NCBI GenBank assembly: GCA_963529855.1
Contig: CAURZK010000009.1
Span: forward strand, 1-45,388
From: 34-65-8 sp963529855
Lineage (GTDB): Bacteria; Pseudomonadota; Alphaproteobacteria; Sphingomonadales; Sphingomonadaceae
DNA: 45,388 nucleotides
Direction of reading: 5' to 3'
Below, one piece after another: positions 7,692 to 15,199 of this stretch (position 1 is its first letter; every line of letters starts with the position of its first letter). Below the pieces are notes generated by a model. That model worked only from the letters and a program-made list of their open reading frames with translations, was not told where the DNA came from and ran no database searches. Both the position numbers and the translations under genes were made by a program.

Positions 7692-10600
7692 ATGAATAGG
7701 TTGCTTCGAATTGTCGCCCGCCCTTATGGCATCGGCATGACCGAAAGCATGAAACTCTTGCAAGATGCTGCCTCCAAGCGGAGACTCCGCGACACGACTT
7801 CCTGGTGGTCTATCGTCGGCCTCGTTGCCGGGATCGGCTTTTTTCTGGTCAGCGCGATCGTTTCGTATTCGAACGTCCTCGGTATGCGCGAGAACGAGGA
7901 ACGGATCCGCGTTACGCACGAGGTGCTGACGTCGCTCGATGAGCTCATGATAGCGGTGCTCGGCGTAGAAACTGGTAGCAGAGGCTATGTCCTGACCGGC
8001 AAAGACCAATATCTTGAAGCTTATCGAACTGGAACTGCCAGCGCGCGACAAAACTTGGGGAAGTTGGAAGATTTTGCAGATGACGATGCCGCCGAGGATA
8101 AGGACCTCGACCGGCTCCGGACCCTGATCGACGAGAAACTCCGTTTCGCCCGGCTGGCCATTGAGACCCGCCGCGATCAGGGCTTCGATCCGGCGATCGC
8201 GATGATCGACAGCGACCAGGGCAAGATCGCGATGGATGCGATCGGTTTGCAGATGGCGCAGATAAACCGCGCGGAGACGACAGAGCGCCAGCAGCGCATC
8301 GCCGAGCTGGCTGCGGCGTCCAAGGCAACGCTCGTCAGCGCCATGGTCACCAGCCTTATCGGCATCGCCTTGACCATCGCCATATTCCTGCTGCTCATGC
8401 GCGGAAACCGCCTGCGCGAACGTCAGCGTTGGCTGCAGACAGCGCAGGTGGAATTGAGCGAAGCGATGCGCGGCGAGAAGACGGTACCGCAGCTGGGCGC
8501 CGCGGTGCTTGCCTTCCTCGCCGAGAGGACCGGTGCCAACGCAGGGGCGATCTTCAAGGGAGAAGGTGGCACGTTCAACCGTGCAGCCATGCTGGGGGTG
8601 ACCGACGCGGCAGCGGTGCCCGAAACGTTCGTCCTCAACCAAGGCGTGCTTGGCAAGGTCGCGGCTGACGGACACCCCACCGTGCTTGCGGATATTCCGG
8701 ACGGTTATCTCAAGATCGGTTCGGCCCTTGGCAACGATACGCCGCGCCATCTCGTGGTCGCCCCGACTTTCAATGAAGGTTCGGTCAATGCCGTCATCGA
8801 ACTCGGATTTTTCGATGCGGTGGATGACCGGGTACGAGAACTGCTCGATACCGTTTCGGGCTCGATCGGCGTCGCCCTGCGCTCGGCGCGTTTCCGCGAG
8901 CGCCTGCAGGACGCGCTGGAGGAAACGCAGCGGCAGGCTGGCGAACTGCAGGCGCAAAGCGAGGAATTGCGGGTCTCCAACGAGGAACTGGAGGAGCAGG
9001 GGAATGCGCTGAAGGAAACACAGGCCCGGCTGGAACTGCAGCAGGTCGAACTGGAGCAGACCAACAGTCAGCTGGAAGAACAGGCGCAAACGCTGGAAGG
9101 TCAGCGCGACGAGCTTTCGCGCGCCGCTGCCTCGCTGCAGCTCAAGGCTCGCGAGCTGGAGCAGGCCAGCCAGTACAAGTCTGACTTCCTTGCCAACATG
9201 AGCCACGAGCTGCGCACGCCCCTCAATTCGCTGCTGATCCTTTCCAAGCTGCTGGGCGACAATGCCGACGGAAACCTTTCGGCCGAACAGGTCAAGTTTG
9301 CCCGCACGATCGAATCCTCGGGCAACGACCTCCTGACCCTAATCAACGATATCCTCGATCTGTCGAAAATCGAGGCGGGTCACGTCGAGATCCAGGCGGC
9401 CCAGGTCTCCACCGAGCGGCTCGCCTCGGACCTGCGAAAGATGTTCGAGCCGCTGGCGCAGCAGCGTGGGCTGGAACTCGACATCGCGCTTGCCGACGAT
9501 GCGCCGCGTTCCATCGAGACCGATCGACAGCGGCTGGAACAAGTACTCAAGAACCTGCTTTCGAACGCGATCAAGTTCACCGAACGGGGCAGCGTTACCC
9601 TGTCGATCTCCAGCAAGGACGACGAACAGATCGAATTCGCGGTCGCCGACACCGGCATCGGCATCGCACCGGAGCAGCGCGACGCGATATTCGACGCCTT
9701 CCGCCAGGCCGACGGCACAATCAGCCGCAAGTTCGGCGGCACCGGGCTCGGCCTCTCGATCTCGCGCGAACTTGTCCGTCTGCTGGGCGGAACCATCAGG
9801 GTCGAGAGCGAAGAGGGCAAGGGCAGCACCTTCATCGTGGACGTCCCCGTGGCCTACGATCCCGCCACGGTCGCGCCGCGCGCAGCCTCGCCGGCTGGTG
9901 AGGCGCCGCTGGCAACAGCGCCGGCATCTGTACAAGCCGCGCCCGGGCCGAAGGGCCTGACCAAAGGCGCGCGGGATACGACACCCAGAAGACTGGTCAT
10001 CGACGACGACCGGGGGGCTCTGTCCGGCGACAAGCGCGTGTTGCTCGTGATCGAGGACGACAGCAGATTTGCCGGTATCGTGTGCGACCTGTCACGCGAG
10101 ATGGGTTTCGAATGCCTCGTGGCCGGTACCGCGCAGGAAGCGATCGACCTTGCCCGCGAGTACCGGCCGAGCGCCATCGTGCTCGACATCGGTCTGCCCG
10201 ACCAGTCGGGCCTGACCGTTCTCGACCGGCTCAAGCACGAAGACGGAACGCGGCACATACCGATCCACGTCATCTCCGGTTCGGACCAGGCCCAGACTGC
10301 GCTGGCATTGGGTGCGATCGGCTTCCTCGAAAAACCCGCTCCGCGCGAACGGCTGGCCGAAGTGCTGGCCATGCTGCAGGAGAAACTGGCATCGCGCGTT
10401 CGGCGCGTGCTCATCGTCGAGGATGACGCGGTCCAGCGTGAGGCGGTCAGTCAACTGCTCGGATCGCAGGATGTCGAGACGGTCGGGGTCGGCACGGCTG
10501 CCGAGTGCCTCCAGGAATTGCGCGGCGGCCAGTACGATTGCATGGTCCTCGACCTCGCGCTGCCCGATGCCACCGGCTTTTCCCTGCTCGAGACGCTAAG

Positions 10601-11219
10601 CGAGGAAGGCGAGGGTCCGCTTCCTCCGGTAATCGTCTACACCGGGCGGGACCTTTCCGCCGACGAGGAGCAGCGCCTGCGTCGTTATTCCAGTTCCATA
10701 ATCATCAAGGGCGCCAAGTCCCCCGAGCGCCTGCTGGACGAGGTTTCGCTGTTCCTGCACCAGGTCGTCTCAGAATTGCCTGACGAACAGCGCCAGATGA
10801 TCGAGAAAGCGCGTCACCGTGATGCGGCGCTCGAAGGCCGCCGCATCCTTATCGTCGAGGATGACGTGCGCAACGTCTACTCGCTCACCAGCGTGCTGGA
10901 GCCCCGCGGCGCACTCACAAGGATCGCACGCAACGGGCAGGAGGCGATCGATGCGCTGGATGAAGCGGCGGGCGATCCTGACAAGACGATCGATCTGGTC
11001 CTGATGGACGTCATGATGCCGGTGATGGACGGCCTCACCGCCGCTCGCGCCATCCGCGCCGATGCGCGCTGGAAAAAGCTGCCCATTGTCATGCTGACCG
11101 CCAAGGCCATGCCCGACGACCAGCAGAAATGCATCGATGCGGGCGCCAACGATTACATGTCCAAGCCGATCGACGTGGACAAATTGCTTTCACTGGTACG
11201 GGTATGGATGCCCAGGTGA
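7692..11219 (+). CDS. CHASE3-GAF hybrid histidine kinase with three receiver domains
   Basis: Membrane sensor kinase of 1175 aa. Domain order: transmembrane helix about 41-61, periplasmic CHASE3 domain (ETGSRGYVLTG motif), second helix about 217-238, GAF about 265-400, a long Gln/Glu-rich coiled coil about 400-500, HisKA with His505 in NMSHELRTPLNS, HATPase with N, G1 (DTGIGI) and G2 (GGTGLGLSIS) boxes, then receivers with phospho-acceptors Asp832, Asp954 and Asp1106. In-frame ATGs at 7737 and 7749 are alternative starts; no start has a strong ribosome site. The stop overlaps the next ATG by one base (TGATG), so it is translationally coupled to cheR. It probably starts a phosphorelay that ends in the receiver-kinase two genes on. 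The signal is unknown. Confidence 0.94.
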   Translation: MNRLLRIVARPYGIGMTESMKLLQDAASKRRLRDTTSWWSIVGLVAGIGFFLVSAIVSYSNVLGMRENEERIRVTHEVLTSLDELMIAVLGVETGSRGYVLTGKDQYLEAYRTGTASARQNLGKLEDFADDDAAEDKDLDRLRTLIDEKLRFARLAIETRRDQGFDPAIAMIDSDQGKIAMDAIGLQMAQINRAETTERQQRIAELAAASKATLVSAMVTSLIGIALTIAIFLLLMRGNRLRERQRWLQTAQVELSEAMRGEKTVPQLGAAVLAFLAERTGANAGAIFKGEGGTFNRAAMLGVTDAAAVPETFVLNQGVLGKVAADGHPTVLADIPDGYLKIGSALGNDTPRHLVVAPTFNEGSVNAVIELGFFDAVDDRVRELLDTVSGSIGVALRSARFRERLQDALEETQRQAGELQAQSEELRVSNEELEEQGNALKETQARLELQQVELEQTNSQLEEQAQTLEGQRDELSRAAASLQLKARELEQASQYKSDFLANMSHELRTPLNSLLILSKLLGDNADGNLSAEQVKFARTIESSGNDLLTLINDILDLSKIEAGHVEIQAAQVSTERLASDLRKMFEPLAQQRGLELDIALADDAPRSIETDRQRLEQVLKNLLSNAIKFTERGSVTLSISSKDDEQIEFAVADTGIGIAPEQRDAIFDAFRQADGTISRKFGGTGLGLSISRELVRLLGGTIRVESEEGKGSTFIVDVPVAYDPATVAPRAASPAGEAPLATAPASVQAAPGPKGLTKGARDTTPRRLVIDDDRGALSGDKRVLLVIEDDSRFAGIVCDLSREMGFECLVAGTAQEAIDLAREYRPSAIVLDIGLPDQSGLTVLDRLKHEDGTRHIPIHVISGSDQAQTALALGAIGFLEKPAPRERLAEVLAMLQEKLASRVRRVLIVEDDAVQREAVSQLLGSQDVETVGVGTAAECLQELRGGQYDCMVLDLALPDATGFSLLETLSEEGEGPLPPVIVYTGRDLSADEEQRLRRYSSSIIIKGAKSPERLLDEVSLFLHQVVSELPDEQRQMIEKARHRDAALEGRRILIVEDDVRNVYSLTSVLEPRGALTRIARNGQEAIDALDEAAGDPDKTIDLVLMDVMMPVMDGLTAARAIRADARWKKLPIVMLTAKAMPDDQQKCIDAGANDYMSKPIDVDKLLSLVRVWMPR

Positions 11220-12073
11220 TGCGCACCAGGATGACGGACGTCAGCGCGGCGAGCGAGAGCATCGAGGACATCGAGATCCAGCTTCTGCTGGACGCACTCT
11301 ATCGGCATTATCACTACGATTTTCGGCACTATGCCCGCGCCTCCATCAAGCGGCGGCTGCTGCAGGCGCGGACGCAGTTGGGGTACGACAGCATTTCTGA
11401 CATTCAGTCGGCCGTCCTGCACGACGAGACGATCCTGCCGCGACTGCTAAACTTCCTCACCGTTCAGGTGAGCGAGATGTTTCGCGACCCTTCGTATTTT
11501 CGCGCCCTGCGCGAGAGCGTCGTGCCTCACCTCAGGACCTACCCCTCGCTCAAGGTATGGGTCGCGGGATGCAGCCATGGCGAGGAGCTTTATTCGCTGG
11601 CGATCCTCTTCGCCGAGGAAGGGCTGGCCGACCGTACCATCTTCTACGCAACGGACATCAACCCGGCAGCGCTACGCGCGGCGCAGGCGGGCATTTATCC
11701 GCTGGACCGGATACGCCAGTTCACGGAAAACCATCGCCAGTCCGGCGGTCATTCATCTTTGTCTGAATACTATACCGCGGACTACGACAGGGCCGTGTTT
11801 GACAAGGCCCTGCGCGAACGAGCCGTTTTCTCCGATCATAGCCTGGTGACCGACGCCGCGTTCGGCGAGATGAACCTGATCTCGTGTCGCAACGTGCTGA
11901 TCTACTTCGACCGCGAATTGCAGGATCGTGTCGTGGGCCTGTTCGGCGACTCGCTCGCGCGCGGCGGATTCCTGGGCATCGGGTCCAAGGAAAGCCTGCG
12001 CTTCTCGGCCCACGCCGACTTGTTCTCGGAATTCGTGCGCGAGGACAAGATCTATCGGAGAAACGCGCGATGA
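11219..12073 (+). CDS. cheR: CheR-type protein-glutamate methyltransferase
   Basis: SAM-dependent O-methyltransferase of 284 aa. The N-terminal all-helical CheR domain (LLLDALYRHYHYDFRHYARASIKRRL) is followed by the methyltransferase fold with the SAM motif VWVAGCSHGEELYSLA and the late motif LISCRNVLIYF. I chose the ATG at 11219 because it shares a base with the stop of the kinase gene. It overlaps cheB by four bases (ATGA). No chemoreceptor gene is present, so the target is probably the coiled coil of the neighbouring kinase, as proposed for other CheB/CheR-kinase clusters; this is inference. Confidence 0.93.
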   Translation: MRTRMTDVSAASESIEDIEIQLLLDALYRHYHYDFRHYARASIKRRLLQARTQLGYDSISDIQSAVLHDETILPRLLNFLTVQVSEMFRDPSYFRALRESVVPHLRTYPSLKVWVAGCSHGEELYSLAILFAEEGLADRTIFYATDINPAALRAAQAGIYPLDRIRQFTENHRQSGGHSSLSEYYTADYDRAVFDKALRERAVFSDHSLVTDAAFGEMNLISCRNVLIYFDRELQDRVVGLFGDSLARGGFLGIGSKESLRFSAHADLFSEFVREDKIYRRNAR

Positions 12074-12636
12074 GCCTTCAGGCAGTCGTCATCGGCGCGT
12101 CGGCGGGCGGCGTGCAGGCCCTGTCGCAGGTGCTTCCGGCCTTGCCTGTGTACTTTCCCGTTCCCGTTATTGTCGTCGTCCATATCCCGCCGCGTCGGGA
12201 TAACGCCTTGGTCGATCTGTTCGCCGCAAAATGCCGCATCCCTGTAAAGGAAGCGGAGGACAAGGAGCCGTTGCAACCCGGCACGATCTACTTTGCGCCG
12301 TCCGATTATCATCTTCTCGTCGAGGCGGGCGGCTCGCTCGCTCTATCCTCGGACGAGCCGGTCAATCACTCGCGACCCGCAATCGACGTGCTGTTCGAAA
12401 GCGCGGCAGACGCGTTCGGAAGCGAGCTGGCCGGGATCGTCCTGACCGGGGCGAACAGCGATGGCGCAGCGGGACTGCGCGCAATATGTGCAGTGGGCGG
12501 GAGGGGTATCGTGCAGGATCCCGCCTCGGCGGAAATGGCGACGATGCCCCGCGCTGCGCTTGCCGCGTGCCCGGGTTCGCAAGCGATGAAGCTGGAAGAC
12601 ATTCACCCGGCGCTGGAGGCCATGATCGCGCGATGA
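12070..12636 (+). CDS. cheB: stand-alone CheB-type methylesterase
   Basis: Predicted protein-glutamate methylesterase of 188 aa containing only the catalytic domain. The triad is Ser11 in GASAGG, His38 in VVHIPP and Asp131 in TGANSDGAAG. The usual N-terminal receiver that gates chemotaxis CheB is missing, so activity must be controlled in another way. The ATG at 12070 overlaps the cheR stop (ATGA), and its own stop overlaps the next ATG in the same manner. It should reverse CheR methylation on the cluster's sensor. Longer in-frame starts inside cheR are rejected. Confidence 0.93.
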   Translation: MSLQAVVIGASAGGVQALSQVLPALPVYFPVPVIVVVHIPPRRDNALVDLFAAKCRIPVKEAEDKEPLQPGTIYFAPSDYHLLVEAGGSLALSSDEPVNHSRPAIDVLFESAADAFGSELAGIVLTGANSDGAAGLRAICAVGGRGIVQDPASAEMATMPRAALAACPGSQAMKLEDIHPALEAMIAR

Positions 12637-13766
12637 CCCACCACGTCAAATTCCTGCTGGTCGATGACCTGGAGGAAAACCTCATCGCGCTCGAAGCCCT
12701 GCTCGCGCGCGACGGCCTCGACCTGCACCGGGCGCGCAGCGGCGAAGATGCGCTCGAACTGATGCTGGCGAACGATTATGCGCTGGCGCTGCTCGACGTG
12801 CAGATGCCCGGCATGGACGGGTTCGAACTGGCCGAGATAATGCGCGCGAACGAGCGATCGCGGCATATCCCGATCATTTTCGTGACGGCGGGAAGCGGCG
12901 ATGCCGCACGCCGCTTTCGGGGTTACGAGGCGGGAGCGGTCGATTTCATCCAGAAGCCGATCGAAGCCGACATCCTGCGCTCGAAATCGAATGTCTTTCG
13001 GGACCTGTACGCCCAGCGGCAGCAGATCACCGCCCAGCGCGACGAGCTCGCAACGCTCAGCGCTGCGCTGCAGGCTGCCGATCAGCAGAAAAACCGGTTT
13101 CTCGCGGTGCTGGCGCACGAGTTGCGCAATCCGTTGGCGGTCCTTGCCGCCGGTCTCAGCATTCTGGAGAGGAAAAGGGATCCGGAGGTCATTGGAAACA
13201 TCCGCACGTCGATGCGGCAGCATCTTGGTTACATGACCCGTCTCGTCGACGACCTGCTCGACATCAACCGCATCGAGCACGGAAAAATCTCGCTGCGCCG
13301 GGAGAAAGTGCTGCTGGCTGACATCCTTCCCTCCGCGCTGGAAGTCGCGGTTCCGGCGATCGAGTCGGGGGATCACACGCTCGCAGTGAACGTTCCGGAG
13401 CAGCCGATACTACTCGACGTCGACAAGGCGCGCTTCATTCAGATGGTCAGCAATGTCGTTGGCAATGCGGCACGGTACACACCCAAGGGCGGGCGCATCG
13501 AGGTTACTGCAAGTTGTACCGGCAACCGCGCCAGCATTGTCGTTTCCGACAACGGCATCGGCATCCCCGCCGATCAGCAGCCGCGAATTTTCGAGTTGTT
13601 CGAGCAATCCAACGCAGGAATGGGGATGGTAGGCGACGGGCTAGGAATCGGGCTGGCCCTCGTTAAGCAACTTGCCGAACTGCATGGTGGGACGATCAGG
13701 CTGGTAGGCAGCATACCGGGCGAAGGAAGCACTTTCGAGATCCAGCTTCCGACCGGAAACCACTAG
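12633..13766 (+). CDS. response regulator-histidine kinase
   Basis: Cytosolic protein of 377 aa with an inverted hybrid layout: N-terminal receiver with Asp55 in LLDVQMPGMDG and Lys in FIQKP, a short coiled coil, HisKA with His162 in FLAVLAHELRNPLAV, then HATPase with VSNVVGNAARYT (N box), DNGIGIP (G1) and GDGLGIGLALVK (G2). It probably receives a phosphoryl group from the large kinase and passes it onward; no DNA-binding output is encoded nearby. The ATG at 12633 overlaps the cheB stop. It is the last gene of a four-gene chain in which every junction overlaps by one or four bases. Confidence 0.93.
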   Translation: MTHHVKFLLVDDLEENLIALEALLARDGLDLHRARSGEDALELMLANDYALALLDVQMPGMDGFELAEIMRANERSRHIPIIFVTAGSGDAARRFRGYEAGAVDFIQKPIEADILRSKSNVFRDLYAQRQQITAQRDELATLSAALQAADQQKNRFLAVLAHELRNPLAVLAAGLSILERKRDPEVIGNIRTSMRQHLGYMTRLVDDLLDINRIEHGKISLRREKVLLADILPSALEVAVPAIESGDHTLAVNVPEQPILLDVDKARFIQMVSNVVGNAARYTPKGGRIEVTASCTGNRASIVVSDNGIGIPADQQPRIFELFEQSNAGMGMVGDGLGIGLALVKQLAELHGGTIRLVGSIPGEGSTFEIQLPTGNH

Positions 13767-14104
13767 CGCGATTAAGCTTACCGCTGAACTTTCGTACTTG
13801 AAGCTCGCAACACCAATCCAGGAACCCAAATAGTCAGGAGGGATCCCGTCGGATGGCAGTTGATTGTCGGATTTCAAGGTCGCAGCGCCGATAAGCTGCC
13901 AGTCCGCTTGCGGCCCATTTTCAGCCGGTCCGCAAAGCGCCCCAAAGTGCGACATTCGGTCGCTAAATCGCGCGGTTCAGAAGCAGCCGACAACGAAAGC
14001 TGTGAGTGTCTGCTGTGGGTAAGTGGTCGTCCCGTTGAGGCAGGTCTGCACCCAGTCGCAGCAGAACGATCATACTCGCCCGTTCTCCTGAACCCGCGGC
14101 GAGC
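13767..14104. other. intergenic stretch with dispersed repeat copy B
   Basis: This 338-base gap between the end of the signalling operon and the end of the leftward MerR gene holds no gene. It contains the dispersed repeat at 13894-13960. I see no obvious T-tailed hairpin. Confidence 0.6.
13894..13960 (+). repeat. dispersed intergenic repeat, copy B
   Basis: Begins aagctgccagtccgctt, continues through ccgcaaagcgccccaa and ends near gcgacattcgg. It shares its first 16 bases and the caaagcgccccaa block with copy A at 581-650, with short substitutions between them. Confidence 0.7.
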
Positions 14105-14512
14105 TCAAGAGACGCCACCATCAGCGATCCCATCGATAACACGGCAATCGGCCATTCGGCCCCCCTCGCAGGTGGTGGCGACTTGCTGCAGCTCCTCCCG
14201 CAGTCGGAGGAGCCTTGCAATCCGCGCGTCGACGTCGGCGAGGTGGTTTCGAGCGATCGCAGCAGCGGCGCCGCAGTCCCTCTCCGGTTGCTCGGATAGT
14301 GAGATCAGGGACCGCAGCTCGTCGGTCGAGAAGCCGAGCTCCCGCCCATTGCGAATGAAGCCGAGCCGCCGGACATCGTCTTCATCATAGGTGCGGCGGC
14401 CAGAATCGGTCCGGGTTGCCCGAGGCATCAGCGCAATCTCTTCGTAGAAACGGATCGTGTTGATCTTGGTCCCCGTCCGCCGTGCCAGGTCCCCAATCAT
14501 CAGCCTCGCCAT
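14105..14512 (-). CDS. MerR-family metal-responsive regulator (PbrR/CadR-like)
   Basis: Metal-sensing regulator of 135 aa. It has an N-terminal winged helix (MIGDLARRTGTKINTIRFYE), a dimerisation helix, and cysteines at positions 80, 115 and 123. The arrangement TTC-x7-C near the C terminus matches the Pb/Cd/Zn branch of MerR proteins (PbrR, CadR). I chose the ATG at 14512, preceded by gggcgagg; an upstream in-frame start at 14599 would overlap the divergent gene. It is divergent from the cation transporter and shares with it a perfect MerR operator at 14528-14544. The exact metal (lead, cadmium or zinc) cannot be read from sequence. Confidence 0.92.
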   Translation of the reverse strand: MARLMIGDLARRTGTKINTIRFYEEIALMPRATRTDSGRRTYDEDDVRRLGFIRNGRELGFSTDELRSLISLSEQPERDCGAAAAIARNHLADVDARIARLLRLREELQQVATTCEGGRMADCRVIDGIADGGVS

Positions 14513-14522
14513 CGCCTCGCCC

Positions 14523-14553
14523 TTGATCCTCCAGTGACTGGAGGTTCTATAGG
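14523..14553 (+). promoter_or_regulatory. MerR-type promoter and operator
   Basis: A -35 element ttgatc (14523-14528) and a -10 element tatagg (14548-14553) are separated by 19 bp, the over-long spacing typical of MerR-activated promoters. Between them lies a perfect dyad with eight-base wings, cctccagt and actggagg (14528-14544), around one central base. Transcription should begin about base 14560, at or next to the transporter ATG at 14561, so the mRNA would be leaderless. Confidence 0.85.
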
Positions 14554-14560
14554 CTCCCGC

Positions 14561-15199
14561 ATGAGTGATTCGAACCAGGAATCCGGCTGCGGCTGTCATG
14601 GCGACACGCAGAAAGCAGCGAGAGATCCGGCCTATCGCCGGGCGCTATGGATCGTCGTCATCCTCAATGTGGGCTTCGGCCTGATCGAGCTGGTCGGCGG
14701 CTTCCTCGCCGACAGTCAGGCGCTGAAGGCAGATTCCCTCGACTTCCTCGGCGACGGCTCGATCACCTTCGTCGGTCTGCTCGCGCTCTCGTGGGCTGAA
14801 AGGACCCGGGCCAAGGTCGCGCTCACCCAGGGCATCTTCCTGGCGCTACTCGGCGTGTGGGTGCTTGGCATGGCCGTGTGGCGGGCGATGAACGCGGTGC
14901 CGCCGGAAGCCGAACTGATGGGGGGCATCGGCATCGCGGCTCTGGCCGTGAACGTCACAGCGGCGCTGGTCCTCGCGAAGTTCCGTGAAGGCGGCGACGC
15001 ACAGGCGCGGGCGATCTGGCTGTTCTCGCGCAATGACGCGATCAACAACGTGGCCGTGATCATCGCGGCCGGGCTGGTGTTCTGGCTCGAAAGCGCCTGG
15101 CCGGACCTCCTCGTTGCGGCCGCGATCGCGGTCGTGTTCCTCCATTCGGCCTGGGAGATCATCGGCGATGCTCGCAAGGAGCTGAGCGAGCCGCGATGA
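14561..15199 (+). CDS. short CDF-family cation transporter
   Basis: Inner-membrane cation transporter of 212 aa, related to the CDF (Co/Zn/Cd) family. It has a Cys-rich N terminus (ESGCGCHGD), about six transmembrane helices, and the metal-site motif in ADSLDFLGDGS. The cytoplasmic C-terminal domain of typical CDF proteins is missing, as in the short type often paired with MerR regulators. The ATG at 14561 lies about seven bases after the -10 element, leaving no room for a ribosome site. The GTG at 14534 falls inside the operator and is rejected. The stop overlaps the start of the FTR1 gene (ATGA). Role: probable export of the metal sensed by the MerR protein. Confidence 0.9.
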   Translation: MSDSNQESGCGCHGDTQKAARDPAYRRALWIVVILNVGFGLIELVGGFLADSQALKADSLDFLGDGSITFVGLLALSWAERTRAKVALTQGIFLALLGVWVLGMAVWRAMNAVPPEAELMGGIGIAALAVNVTAALVLAKFREGGDAQARAIWLFSRNDAINNVAVIIAAGLVFWLESAWPDLLVAAAIAVVFLHSAWEIIGDARKELSEPR

